DNA of 36,542 nucleotides from Saprospiraceae bacterium (GCA_026993525.1 JALWSS010000213.1:1-36542), one strand, 5' to 3'; shown: positions 7,805 to 17,370, counted from the stretch's first letter. Notes: generated by a model from the sequence alone, not told the origin. Translations and numbers: made by a program.

Positions 7805-7856
7805 CAACTAAGTTTTCTTATGGTTCAGGGTGTAAGGTAACACTTTTGGCAGTGCT

Positions 7857-7898
7857 CTCAATTCAACAGTCTCAACAATCTCAACAGTCTCAACAGTC
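7857..7898. repeat. 9-bp tandem array (AGTCTCAAC/AATCTCAAC)n
   Basis: About four units, inverted relative to 7366-7427, ending 4 bp from the stop of the GMC flavoprotein gene on the minus strand. Confidence 0.85.
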
Positions 7899-7902
7899 CG
7901 TT

Positions 7903-9633
7903 TTACAGGTTTCGGCGCTTCATTTCCTCCACTGCATAATTAGCTGCGCGGGCCGTCAGGGCCATGTAGGTCAGTGAGGGGTTTTGGCAGGCGGAGGAAG
8001 TCATGCAGGCGCCGTCGGTGATGAAGATGTTTTTCACATCGTGCATCTGGTTCCATTCATTGAGGACGCTGGTTTTGGGATCGCGGCCCATGCGGGCGGT
8101 GCCCATTTCGTGGATGCCGAGACCGGGGGCACAATCGGCATCGTAACCGTGGACGTCTTTCAGGCCGGCGGCTTCCAGCATTTCCACTGCGGCGGCCTGC
8201 ATGTCCTTGCGCATATTGAGTTCATTCTCCCGGTATTTAACGTCTATGGTCAGGGTGGGCATGCCGTACTTGTCCAGCACCTCCTTGTTGAGGGTCACCC
8301 GGTTGTCGGGGTGCGGCAGCATTTCACCGAAGGCGGTGATACCCATGCGCCATTGGCCGGGTTCCCGGAGGGTTTCTTTGAAGCCTTTACCAAAGCCGAG
8401 TTCAGCCACCAGCCTGCTCCAGCCCTGGCGGCTGGCGCCACCCTGGTAGCCGTAGCCCCGGAGGAAGTCCTTTTTTCGGGTGGCTGCATCGCCGAGGTTG
8501 CGGAAGCGAGGGATGTAAATACCGTTGGCACGGCGGCCGGAGTAATAGCGGTCTTCAAAACCATCTGAAACACCGGAGGCACCCACTTTGAAGTGGTGGT
8601 CCATCACGTTGCGGCCGAGCTGGTCGCTGCTGTTGCCAAGGCCGGTGGGAAACTGGTCATTGGCGGAGTTGAAAAGTATCCAGGTGGTGTTTAGCGCCGA
8701 GGCATTGACGAAGATGATCTTCGAATAAAACTCCATCTCCTGGCGGGTTTCGGCGTCCATGATGCGCACGCCTTTGGCCTTTTTCGTTTCCGGATCGTAA
8801 ATGATGGAATGCACGATGGAATTCGGCCGCAGGGTCATGTTGCCCGTCAGTTCGGCGGCTTTCAGTGTGGCCGCATTGCTGCTGAAATAAGCCCCGTACG
8901 GGCAGCCCCTCATGCACAGGTTCCGGAACCGGCACTTGCCGCGCCCCAGTTTCTTTTGCAGGTCTGTAGGGCTGGTCAGGTGTGCCGTCCGCCCGATGGT
9001 GATCATGCGGTCTTTGAATTTGGCCTCCACCTTTTCTTTTACATCCTGTTCCACGCAGTTCATCTCCATGGGTGGTTGCAATTTGCCGTCGGGCAATTGC
9101 GGCAGGCCCTCGTTTTGCCCACTCACCCCGATCCATTCTTCCACATAGTCGTACCACTGGGCCAGGTCCTTGTACCGGATGGGCCAGTCCACCGCGATGC
9201 CTTCTTTGGCGTTGGCCTCAAAATCGAGGTCACTGAGGCGGTAGCTCTGGCGGCCCCATACGATGGAGCGTCCTCCCACATGATAGCCCCTGATCCAGTC
9301 GAAACGGCTCACCTCGGTGTAAGGGAATTCATCGTCCCTGACAAACCAGTGCTTCCACCCCTGGCGAATGGTGTAGCCCGTGCGGTTCTGTTTCTGGTAG
9401 TGCTTCTCAATTTCCGCTGGCGGCACCCTGTCGCCGTATTTCAGGTCCCAGGGATTGTAATTCATGGTGGGGTAGTCCGTGATGTGTTTGACCATGCGGC
9501 CGCGCTCCAGCACCAGGGTTTTGAGGCCTTTTTCGGTGAGTTCTTTGGCGGCCCAGCCCCCACTGATGCCACTGCCTATCACAATGGCGTCATAGGTGTT
9601 TTCCTGTTGCCATTTGCCGTTGATATTGCTCAT
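7903..9633 (-). CDS. GMC-family FAD-dependent dehydrogenase, large subunit
   Basis: A 576-residue protein. The FAD-binding GSGISGG motif is at residues 20-26 and 'LVLERG' follows at the end of the second strand. A Cys-rich segment 'CRFRNLCMRGCPYGAYFSSN' is typical of the gluconate/sorbitol dehydrogenase-type branch. Near the C-terminus are 'HEMGTARMG' and 'SSACQNPSLTYMALTARAA', carrying the active-site His/Asn region. No signal peptide is seen, consistent with export together with the Tat-signal small subunit encoded downstream. Likely role: periplasmic or membrane oxidation of a sugar, polyol or related alcohol feeding electrons to the respiratory chain; the substrate cannot be read from sequence. 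Confidence 0.94.
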   Translation of the reverse strand: MSNINGKWQQENTYDAIVIGSGISGGWAAKELTEKGLKTLVLERGRMVKHITDYPTMNYNPWDLKYGDRVPPAEIEKHYQKQNRTGYTIRQGWKHWFVRDDEFPYTEVSRFDWIRGYHVGGRSIVWGRQSYRLSDLDFEANAKEGIAVDWPIRYKDLAQWYDYVEEWIGVSGQNEGLPQLPDGKLQPPMEMNCVEQDVKEKVEAKFKDRMITIGRTAHLTSPTDLQKKLGRGKCRFRNLCMRGCPYGAYFSSNAATLKAAELTGNMTLRPNSIVHSIIYDPETKKAKGVRIMDAETRQEMEFYSKIIFVNASALNTTWILFNSANDQFPTGLGNSSDQLGRNVMDHHFKVGASGVSDGFEDRYYSGRRANGIYIPRFRNLGDAATRKKDFLRGYGYQGGASRQGWSRLVAELGFGKGFKETLREPGQWRMGITAFGEMLPHPDNRVTLNKEVLDKYGMPTLTIDVKYRENELNMRKDMQAAAVEMLEAAGLKDVHGYDADCAPGLGIHEMGTARMGRDPKTSVLNEWNQMHDVKNIFITDGACMTSSACQNPSLTYMALTARAANYAVEEMKRRNL

Positions 9634-9887
9634 TGCCGTTTCATGCGTTTGAGGATGCTGCCTTCACCCCTTCGGGGCAATGGCACCTCATCCGGGTTGC
9701 CAACTTGTTGTCTTTGCTGTACCGGCCTCAGGGCCGGAATGATTGGATTATTTCGGAAAGGGCAGGCCGCAAAGTAGCAACCCTGTTTTTCAGAAAAAAA
9801 TTTTTGCAAGGATATGTTTGGCAGTTGACAGGCATCAGGAAAGAATTGCCCGCAAAAAAGGAAAAAATCTCGCAGATATTTTCCACC

Positions 9888-9964
9888 GAAAACAGGAGCT
9901 AACCGAAAGTTAGCTCCTGTGAGGGGCCACATCAGGCGCTGACTTCCGGTCAGCTCCTGAATTG
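9888..9964. repeat. Double-hairpin direct repeat, copy 1
   Basis: Two related hairpins in tandem. The first has arms ACAGGAGCTAAC/GTTAGCTCCTGT (12 bp, loop CGAAA). The second has TCAGGcGCTGAC/GTCAGCtCCTGA (one mismatch, loop TTCCG). Copy 2 at 10074-10149 is identical except for one G. Confidence 0.9.
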
Positions 9965-10073
9965 TTCCCAAGACCTGATTAAAAGATATTGAGCGCAACC
10001 AGGAAAGCCTGAATTCCCTCCTCTTCCCATGAAAACGGGAATGCTCGTCACGAGTTCTGCTCGTTGTAAAAAT

Positions 10074-10149
10074 GAAAACAGGAGCTAACCGAAAGTTAGC
10101 TCCTGTGAGGGCCACATCAGGCGCTGACTTCCGGTCAGCTCCTGAATTG
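10074..10149. repeat. Double-hairpin direct repeat, copy 2
   Basis: Same 76-bp unit as 9888-9964, lacking one G after the first hairpin. The two copies are 109 bp apart in the same orientation, a layout reminiscent of REP/BIME elements. No U tract follows either hairpin, so these are not ordinary terminators. Confidence 0.9.
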
Positions 10150-10185
10150 AAAAATCCCGGACCAGCCCATGCCAATCCGGGATTT
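10150..10185 (-). terminator. Intrinsic terminator of the giant adhesin gene
   Basis: On the minus strand AAATCCCGGA and TCCGGGATTT form a 10-bp stem followed by further T residues, about 20 bp beyond the stop codon at 10205. Confidence 0.8.
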
Positions 10186-10204
10186 ACAGCTCTTACAAGC
10201 CCTT

Positions 10205-13200
10205 TTATTTCATCAACGTCACGTCGCCTTCAAACAGTTCGGTGGTGCCGTCAATGAAACGCACTTTGGCGAACCAGGTAAACACGGCGGGGTCCAGTTG
10301 TTTGCCCCGGAAGGTGCCGTCCCAGCCTGCAGCGGGGTCGTTGGGGGCAAAATCATTGTAGATATACACGGTGGCCCCCCAGCGGTCGAAGACCTTGAAT
10401 TCTTCGATGCGCTCCACCTGGCTGCCGGAATACAGTTTGAAGACATCGTTTACGCCGTCGCCATTGGGCGAGAAAGCGTTGGGGACGTAGAGGAATTTGT
10501 CTTTTCTGACAAAGATGGTCAGGTCGTCGCTATCGGAGCAACCGTTGCTTTCGATGGTGACGGTGAAAGTGGTCGTCTGGATGGGGGTGGCTACAGGATC
10601 GAGGCAACCCTTACAGCTCAGCAAGGAATCCGGTTCCCAAACGATGTTGTCGAGGCTGTCCGGCGGGATGCTGATGATGGCCTCCAGTTGGGCGGAGTCA
10701 CCCAGGTGAATGATGTTGTCTCCTTCCAGATAGGCTATGAGGTCCACAGCCACTTGAGGCGGCTCGTTGATGTCGAGGGTCAGGGTCGTTTCACAACCGT
10801 TCACATCCAGCACCGTCAGGTTGTAAACGCCCGGCGTCAGGAACAGGAACTCGCCGTTTTCGCTGAAAGGACTGCCGTTCAGCGAGTAAAAATACGGGGG
10901 CTCACCGCCGCTTACTGCGGTCACGCTGATGGCCCCGTCGTTCTCCCCAAAACAGCTTATGGGCGACAGGCTCACTTCCGGCATGGGCAATTCCTGGCTG
11001 CCTTCTATCACCACCTCATCGGTGGCAACACAGCCGTATTGGTCGTCGGTGATGGTAAGGATGTAAGTGCCCGGAATGCTCACCGTGGGGTGCAGGATGG
11101 TGGAATCAGCCGGGAAAGCGCCACCGGCCAGTTCCCAGTCAACGCTGTAGCCGGGGCCGGTTGTGGAAGCTGCCCCACCCAGTTGGGCGGAGGTTTCGCC
11201 TTCCTTGCAGGTCAGCTGATCGTCGTTGCCCGCATCGGCAACGGGCGGTTCCACAATGAGCACATCGGTGCTGGTCTGATAGGTGCAGTTGGCCTGCTGG
11301 TAAGTGAAAGATACCGTATGCGATCCGGCACCGGCCTGTGCCGGATCGAAGACACCGTTGTTGGCGTCGGTAATTCCCGTGCCGCTCCAGGTGCCGCTGG
11401 CGGGTTGTCCGTCAGCCGTGGCCGACAGGTTGAATGACGCAGCCGCAGGGTCGTAACACAGCGGTTGCACCGGTGCGATCTGCAAATCAACGGGCGGGCA
11501 GTCAATGGCCTCGCAGGTTTGATTTGCGGAAACGGACGGGCAGGCCGTGGCGCTGTTGGCTATCACTTCTATCGTCACAAACTCACCGGGTTGCAGGCCG
11601 TTGATCTGGTAACTGGTGTTGGTCACCTGGGTACCGGTAGGGCCACTGAGCACATTCACGGTATAGTCTTGCGCTCCGGCCACGTCGTTCCAGGCAAAAG
11701 TCACGGAGCCGGTGGTGGAGTTCACGCAGTTGATGACCGGTGTGGCCAGGGTATCTTCCACCTGGATGTTCAGTTCGTAAAGTTTGGAGGTACAGCCATT
11801 TTCTTCAACGACAAGGCTCACAGTCCCGGTTCCGGCATCCGGCCAGCTGAGCTGGTACGGCCCGCTGCCGCTGCCACTGAGTACATTGGCGTTGCCAAAA
11901 TCCCAGTTGAACTGGGCATTGGCGCCAGCCGAACCGGTATAAGAGACTGTGGACAAGTCTGTGTGGCAGATGACGGTGTCCGTCGCAAAGAATGCAGTTG
12001 GTTCTTCGTAAACGTTGACGGGGGTGGAGGCCGTGAAGGTGCAGCCATCTTCCACCCAGGTGTAGGTGACCGTGTGGTTCCCAAATCCTGCGTCAAAAGC
12101 ATCGAATGTGCCGGCTGCAGCATCCACGATGCCGGGGCCGCTCCAGGTGCCGGTGCCGGTGCCTGCGCCGCCGTTCACCGTGGCCACCAGGTCAAACGGT
12201 GCCAGGTTGCCGAGGCAGATGTCTGACACTGAGTCGATTTCAATGGTGACGGGCGGGCAGTCCATGGCTACGCAACTCTGCACCACCGCAACCGGCGGGC
12301 AGGGGCCGTTGCTGCTCACCGTCAGCTCCAGGGTGACGGTATCGCCCGGGGTGAGGCCGCTGAACAGGTACTGGTTGGGGTTGAAAATGCCGTTGGGGCC
12401 TTGCAGCACCACAGCCTGGTAACTGTCTGCTCCGGGCACATCCGCCCAGGTCATGGTGACACTGGTGGTGGTGGATGAGCAATTCACGAACGGAGCCACC
12501 AGTGGAAGCTGGTTTTGCACGGCCAGTTCAAAAGTGTCGGAAACGCAGCTCTGAATGTTCTCCACCCACAGGCTGACCGCCTGCTGGCCGGTATCGCTCC
12601 AGGCCACTTGCTGTGGGCCGGGGCCTGTGCCGGGCTGTGCTGAGCCGGTTCCAAAATCCCAATGATAGATCAAAGCCGGATCAATGGTGCCGGTATAGGT
12701 CAGCGTGGCCGTATCGCCCATGCAGATGACAGAGGAAGCGGAGAAAGAGGCCTCCGGCACATCGGTCACCTGCACATCCTGACCGGCCGTGAAGGTGCAG
12801 TTGTTTTCTTCGTAAACAACGGATACCGGGTTATTGCCCGACAGGGCGAGGGAAGGATCAAAAGTGCCGTTGAGGGTGTCGGTAATGGCTGCCCCGGACC
12901 AGGCTATGCTGCCAGTGCCCATGCCTCCGGCAATGTTGACCGTGAGGTCGAAAGGCTGCGAGTTGGCATCCCGGCAAATTGCGACGGAAGGAATATCAAC
13001 GGTGATGTTGGGGCAGTCCTCCGCCACACAATCCAGCGTGGCAAAGCTGCTCCCGCAAGCGCCGGCGCCGATGGCTTCCACCTCGATGCTCACATTCTCA
13101 CCCGGTGTCAGGCCGCTGATGAGCACAGAAGTGTCGCTTTGGCTGACGGCCGCCTGGCCGCTGGAGATGGTGTAGTTGTAACCGGTGGCATCCGGCACCT

Positions 13201-16078
13201 GCTGCCAGGTGAACGCCACGCTGGTAGTGGTGGTGCTGCAACTGATCTGTGGTTGGGGCAGGTAGTCCTCCGCCACTACGGGCATCGTGGTGGTATCGGA
13301 TGGGCAGGCGTTTTCTTCCACCACCAGGCTGAGGTTGTAGTTGCCCGGTGCGGCCCAGTTCACGGTGTGGGGGCCTGCCCCGGTGCCGGGATTGGCAGTT
13401 CCGCCGTCGAAATCCCAGTTAAAAGTGGCTCCGTTGCCGGCACCGCCGGTATAGGTCACCGTAGCGCTGGCATCAAAGCAGATGCTGTCGGAAACGCTGA
13501 AATCAGAAGACGGCACGGGATAGACGTATATGGTGGTGGAGGCATTGTACTGACACATGCCCTCCGAATAGGTCACGGTGATGTTGTTGGCACCTGTGTT
13601 GGCGCTGGACGGTGTAAACTCGCCCGTCAGGGGATGCACGGCTGGCGAACCGCCCCATATCCAGGTGCCTCCTCCTGCTCCACCCGTTGCGGTGGCGCTC
13701 AGGGTGATGGGTGGCGTGTTGGCATCCCGGCAGATTTGCGGAACGGGATCGATGCTGACCGTTACCGAAGGGCAATCCTGCGCACTGCACGTGATCTGCT
13801 GGCTGGCGTTGCCACAACTGTTGCCGGAAAGGGCTTCCACGGTGAGGGTCACTTGTTCCAGTGGCATCAGCCCGTTTACCGTGAAGGTGGTATCGTTGAC
13901 ATTGCTGCCGGCCTGGCCGGTGTTTACCGTCACGGTATAGCCGGTGGCCCCGGGCACCGTGTTCCAACTGAAGGTGATGGAACTGTTGGTAGGCTGGCAG
14001 TTGACCACCGGCGGGCTGAGCGGCGGTTCTACCACAACTTCGAAAGTATCGGGCAGGGAAACACAGCCGAAGGTATCCTGAATGGTCAGCAATACCGATT
14101 TGATGCCGGTGGTTGGCCAGTCCACCACATGCGGACCGGGCCCGGTACCGGGCGCGGCGCTGCCGCCATCGAAGTTCCAGTTGAAGGCCAAAGTCGTATC
14201 GCCATTGCCGGAGGCGAGGGAAGCCAGTGAATCCAGGCAAACAAGGGTATCGCCTGTTATCGTCGCCTGCGGCAATGCCCCCACCGTCACGGTTACGCTG
14301 TCCACATCCGAGCAATTGCCGGATTCGGCAAAGACGTAGTAGGTCGTTGTGTTGCCGGGTGCCACGGTGGTGCCGGGCAATTGGTTGCCGGGGCCCGGTG
14401 GCAAGGCGCTGTGGAAAGTGATGGTGGCTCCGCTGTTGTTCAGGTCCACAATGTCGAGCGTGTCCAGGCCGATGGAATCCCCGAAGCAGATGAACGGGGT
14501 ACTGCTGACCTGGAGGTCAGGCCCGGAGTTGTCTTCGGTAAGCTCCACCGTGGCGCTGGCTGTGCAGGGTGGACTTACGTTGTTGTTGATAATGTTGAGC
14601 GTGTAAGTTCCGGGAAGCGATACGGTGATGACCGGATCTGAGCTGTTCAGCCCTCCCGGGCCCAGCCATTGAAAATCGGCATTGGCCGGAATGGACAGGG
14701 AGCCATCCAGGGTGACGGAAGTATTGGTACAGCTCAACTGCGGTGGATTTGGAGGGGTTATGACCGCACTGGTAGGTATTTCATTCAACGTCAACAGGAC
14801 GGTACTGTCGCAGCCCTGGTAGCTTATGTAGTTGACCACGTGAGGGCCGGGGCCGCAATATTGCTGGTTGTTGATGGTGACGCATTCGCCTTCGCAAACA
14901 TCCATGCTGACGCTGGTGGGCGGTATGATGATGGGCACAATGATGACGTTGACCACCGAATCGCATCCGAGCCAGCTTTGCAGGGTGATGGAGGTGGAAT
15001 TGCACACCACCTGCCCGCCAACTACGATGCACTCACCGGAACACAACATGGTGTCCAGGATGGTAGGCGGCACAGGAGGGCCGATGATCACATCCACACA
15101 GTCGTCACTGAAATCGCCACAGAATGGTGCGGTGGTACTCTCCAACAGGGCTTTGGCCGTCGGGTAATCCATTCCGATCAGCGAGGGCAGCATGCCCACC
15201 TGTGCGGTCAAATAAGAAATGCCGCACACCTGGTAGGTGCCCGGTGGTTGGGAGGTGAGGTCGGCACTCGGGTTTATTGCGACGATAATGTTGTTCTGTG
15301 TGATGGCATAGCCATAGGAATATTCGGCGGGGTTGGGAGGCACAGCAGGCGGGTTGTAATTGGGTGGCAGGCTCAGGTTCAGGTCGGGGTCTCCCACACA
15401 GCCGGTCACCATGGGTGCATCCAGGCTGCCCCCTTCTGCTTCGCAAACGGTGCACACCAGGGTGCCGCAGGCAAAAGTCAGGGTGAAGTTGTCCAGTGTT
15501 CCGACGTCGTTGGAACAGATGTCGTTGATGGTGAGGGTCCAGGTACCGTTGGCCGGCTGGCCGGGTACGTTGAAATCATTCAGGTCGCAATTGGGAGCCT
15601 GCAGTGCCCCGGTCACGGGGTCCGTCACACCGCCGCAGGGCATGGTCCAGATGCCGGTGAGGCAACAGGTGCCGCTTTGGCAGGGCCCTGTGTTGCACAT
15701 GTACTCGGTGTTGTTGGTCAGGGGGTTGCCTGTTCCCGGTACGATGCACACATCCACATTGTCGTTCTGGTTGCCGCAGCCGCCGAAGTTGTTGTTCACG
15801 TCGGCCATGACCATGTAATTGACGCCGCTCGGAGAAGTGAGGGTGACGGCCAGGTCACCAACCCAGGTGTGGGTGATCTGAAAACAGACCGAGGTCAGTG
15901 GGCAAGCGCCCAGGTCGTTGGCGCCGTTGACGGTCACGTCCAGGGTGCCCTGAAAGGTGCCGTTGTCCTGAATGGGAACGGGACAGTTGCCGGTGTTGAG
16001 GCAATCGCAGGGCTGAGCGCCCAGGTAGAAGCTGAGTACAGCAACGAAAGAGAGGGTGGTGAAAAATCTGGTGATCAT
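10205..16078 (-). CDS. Giant repetitive cell-surface protein with T9SS type B (gliding-associated) C-terminal domain
   Basis: A 1957-residue exported protein. A signal peptide (about 1-21) is followed by a proprotein-convertase P-like beta domain (about 35-190: 'THTWVGDLAVTLTSPSG'). Two short Cys-rich repeats ('C.GEC...GCDS') lie near 345-440. Then come four composite units of about 250 residues (near 596, 854, 1107 and 1359), each with a PKD-like domain ('FNWDFDGG...PGTG.GPH'), an FN3-like domain ('ITFSWNTVPGATGYTV') and an Ig-like domain ('ICRDAN...GTW.W'). A PKD-like and a SprB-type repeat ('ISCFGENDGAISV') follow. The last 90 residues ('FLYVPNAFSPNGDGVNDVF') are the type B sorting signal. 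Probably an adhesin or surface fibre. Confidence 0.92.
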   Translation of the reverse strand: MITRFFTTLSFVAVLSFYLGAQPCDCLNTGNCPVPIQDNGTFQGTLDVTVNGANDLGACPLTSVCFQITHTWVGDLAVTLTSPSGVNYMVMADVNNNFGGCGNQNDNVDVCIVPGTGNPLTNNTEYMCNTGPCQSGTCCLTGIWTMPCGGVTDPVTGALQAPNCDLNDFNVPGQPANGTWTLTINDICSNDVGTLDNFTLTFACGTLVCTVCEAEGGSLDAPMVTGCVGDPDLNLSLPPNYNPPAVPPNPAEYSYGYAITQNNIIVAINPSADLTSQPPGTYQVCGISYLTAQVGMLPSLIGMDYPTAKALLESTTAPFCGDFSDDCVDVIIGPPVPPTILDTMLCSGECIVVGGQVVCNSTSITLQSWLGCDSVVNVIIVPIIIPPTSVSMDVCEGECVTINNQQYCGPGPHVVNYISYQGCDSTVLLTLNEIPTSAVITPPNPPQLSCTNTSVTLDGSLSIPANADFQWLGPGGLNSSDPVITVSLPGTYTLNIINNNVSPPCTASATVELTEDNSGPDLQVSSTPFICFGDSIGLDTLDIVDLNNSGATITFHSALPPGPGNQLPGTTVAPGNTTTYYVFAESGNCSDVDSVTVTVGALPQATITGDTLVCLDSLASLASGNGDTTLAFNWNFDGGSAAPGTGPGPHVVDWPTTGIKSVLLTIQDTFGCVSLPDTFEVVVEPPLSPPVVNCQPTNSSITFSWNTVPGATGYTVTVNTGQAGSNVNDTTFTVNGLMPLEQVTLTVEALSGNSCGNASQQITCSAQDCPSVTVSIDPVPQICRDANTPPITLSATATGGAGGGTWIWGGSPAVHPLTGEFTPSSANTGANNITVTYSEGMCQYNASTTIYVYPVPSSDFSVSDSICFDASATVTYTGGAGNGATFNWDFDGGTANPGTGAGPHTVNWAAPGNYNLSLVVEENACPSDTTTMPVVAEDYLPQPQISCSTTTTSVAFTWQQVPDATGYNYTISSGQAAVSQSDTSVLISGLTPGENVSIEVEAIGAGACGSSFATLDCVAEDCPNITVDIPSVAICRDANSQPFDLTVNIAGGMGTGSIAWSGAAITDTLNGTFDPSLALSGNNPVSVVYEENNCTFTAGQDVQVTDVPEASFSASSVICMGDTATLTYTGTIDPALIYHWDFGTGSAQPGTGPGPQQVAWSDTGQQAVSLWVENIQSCVSDTFELAVQNQLPLVAPFVNCSSTTTSVTMTWADVPGADSYQAVVLQGPNGIFNPNQYLFSGLTPGDTVTLELTVSSNGPCPPVAVVQSCVAMDCPPVTIEIDSVSDICLGNLAPFDLVATVNGGAGTGTGTWSGPGIVDAAAGTFDAFDAGFGNHTVTYTWVEDGCTFTASTPVNVYEEPTAFFATDTVICHTDLSTVSYTGSAGANAQFNWDFGNANVLSGSGSGPYQLSWPDAGTGTVSLVVEENGCTSKLYELNIQVEDTLATPVINCVNSTTGSVTFAWNDVAGAQDYTVNVLSGPTGTQVTNTSYQINGLQPGEFVTIEVIANSATACPSVSANQTCEAIDCPPVDLQIAPVQPLCYDPAAASFNLSATADGQPASGTWSGTGITDANNGVFDPAQAGAGSHTVSFTYQQANCTYQTSTDVLIVEPPVADAGNDDQLTCKEGETSAQLGGAASTTGPGYSVDWELAGGAFPADSTILHPTVSIPGTYILTITDDQYGCVATDEVVIEGSQELPMPEVSLSPISCFGENDGAISVTAVSGGEPPYFYSLNGSPFSENGEFLFLTPGVYNLTVLDVNGCETTLTLDINEPPQVAVDLIAYLEGDNIIHLGDSAQLEAIISIPPDSLDNIVWEPDSLLSCKGCLDPVATPIQTTTFTVTIESNGCSDSDDLTIFVRKDKFLYVPNAFSPNGDGVNDVFKLYSGSQVERIEEFKVFDRWGATVYIYNDFAPNDPAAGWDGTFRGKQLDPAVFTWFAKVRFIDGTTELFEGDVTLMK

Positions 16079-16623
16079 TCGTTGAATACGTTGATGTTTG
16101 AATTCCTTTAGCTTGTTTCAGTTATGTCCGAATTCAATTTTTTAAACTTGACCTTCCCGGCTTATCAACGAGTGATGTAATCGGAAAAGGGCTGGGATTC
16201 AGGGTAGTTAGACGCTTCTCTCAGTCGGGTCTCCTTTCGGTTCGTTCATGTAAAAGGAGTATTTGCCGGCTGGTTGCCAATGGGTTCATGAGATTTGTTC
16301 TGGCAATGTGCAAGGAAGGGACCTGCCTGGTGGTTTTCAGTGTAAATGTGGTAATGAGGGGTTGTTGTTCTTTGATTCCGTCAACCAGATGTAGAAATGT
16401 CCTGGAAATAAATCTATGCCACCCACTGGCAATATGGCATGCCCAAAAAACAAGCCAAAGGATGGCATCAGTCACTAATATCTACATCCTGCGAACAATC
16501 CGTGAACCAACAATGAGTTTTCACGAAATTTTCTTCCGGAATGGTATGCAAAGAAAAAGCTGTACGACCAAAAACGGTGTACAGCTGAGAAGAAAGTTTA
16601 CAGTTACCTTATTTACTCAAGCA
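16079..16623. other. 545-bp spacer without a supported gene
   Basis: Between the start of the adhesin gene and the end of ric, both on the minus strand. It should contain the adhesin promoter, but I found no exact TAnnTTTG box. Open frames here lack family signatures and run into ric in antisense. The only clear structure is the ric terminator. Confidence 0.6.
16552..16586 (-). terminator. Intrinsic terminator of ric
   Basis: On the minus strand AGCTGTAC and GTACAGCT form an 8-bp stem around a 13-nt loop, followed by TTTTTC. It starts about 38 bp beyond the ric stop codon. Confidence 0.8.
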
Positions 16624-17370
16624 TTAATTCTGAAGTGCCTTCCTGTTTTTGAAAACTTCTTTTTCCATTTCCAGGGCCTTGGGAAACAACAAGAAATTTT
16701 CAAGGTGAACGTGCCTGTGCAGGTCTTCTTCAAATTCTTTCAGTTCTGAAAGCATGAGGCGCCAGGTGGGGCAAGCTTCCTCAGGAGGCTGATAGTTGTT
16801 GGAGAGTTCCCTGATGCCGGCCATGATATCCCCGGCGTGTTCGTGCTCGCGCTCCATTTCCCGGATGGGGTTGGAAATGAACTCTTCAACGGGCAATTCA
16901 AAAGTTCCGTCGGAAGAAAAGTAGCGTTGCACTTTTTCCACGAAGGGAAAAAGAATGTGCTCTTCCTTAAGCATGTGGCCGATGAGGTCTTCCGCCACCA
17001 ACTTCCACTTTTCTTCAATGACCCTTAGTGCCGGGTGCAGATCGCCATGACGATTGGCCACCTTTTCTGTGCGTGCCGTAATGATTGGCAACTTTTGACG
17101 AACGTAAGTATGGTGGGTGGCTTTGATGAAGCTGACCAGCTCAGCCGGGCTTAATTTGTCAAAATCAATTTTTGATTCACGGGGTTTTTCCAATTCGGAA
17201 TGCAGTTCTTCCAAAACAGCTTCAAGCTCAACTCCCTGTTGCTGACAGGCCTCTTCGAGGGTTCTCTTGCCCCTGCAGCAAAAATCGAGGTTGTACTTTT
17301 CCAAAACCTCTGCCACAGAGGGCTTCATCAATACCAGTGTTCCAAGTTTTTGATTTTTCAGTTCAGACAT
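16624..17370 (-). CDS. ric: Iron-sulphur cluster repair di-iron protein (Ric/ScdA/YtfE family)
   Basis: A 248-residue cytoplasmic protein that restores Fe-S clusters damaged by nitric oxide or peroxide. The N-terminal ScdA_N domain has the 'YNLDFCCRGKRTLEEAC' signature (Cys31-Cys32). The hemerythrin-like part carries the expected His/Glu set: His86/His87, His132 with EEH at 136-138, His176/His178 in 'EMEREHEHAG', and 'HRHVHLENFLLFP' (218-230). Length is normal. It sits 146 bp after the peroxidase gene, but a strong terminator lies between them, so it probably has its own promoter. The nearby Rrf2 regulator is a plausible controller. Confidence 0.95.
   Translation of the reverse strand: MSELKNQKLGTLVLMKPSVAEVLEKYNLDFCCRGKRTLEEACQQQGVELEAVLEELHSELEKPRESKIDFDKLSPAELVSFIKATHHTYVRQKLPIITARTEKVANRHGDLHPALRVIEEKWKLVAEDLIGHMLKEEHILFPFVEKVQRYFSSDGTFELPVEEFISNPIREMEREHEHAGDIMAGIRELSNNYQPPEEACPTWRLMLSELKEFEEDLHRHVHLENFLLFPKALEMEKEVFKNRKALQN

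Larger units (their letters stand above)
9634..10204. other. 571-bp non-coding spacer rich in hairpins
   Basis: Lies between the 5' end of the GMC gene and the 3' end of the giant adhesin gene. It holds small GC hairpins (CCCCTTCGGGG near 9667 and CCGGCC-TCA-GGGCCGG near 9722), two copies of a 76-bp double hairpin, and the adhesin terminator. No coding frame is convincing. Confidence 0.75.

Noticed and set aside
9888-10149. Reading the two double hairpins as ordinary intrinsic terminators
   Set aside because: Neither hairpin is followed by a T tract on either strand, and a proper terminator for the adhesin gene lies at 10150-10185.
14669-16111. Long plus-strand open frame (480 codons) opposite the giant adhesin gene; similar frames at 10169-11437 and 12662-14230
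   Set aside because: They are antisense shadows in GC-rich coding sequence. They have no domain or signal peptide, while the minus strand has clear domains and a sorting signal throughout.
16288-16749. Plus-strand 153-codon frame in the spacer before ric
   Set aside because: Overlaps ric in antisense, has many Cys/Phe with no pattern, and covers the ric terminator hairpin.
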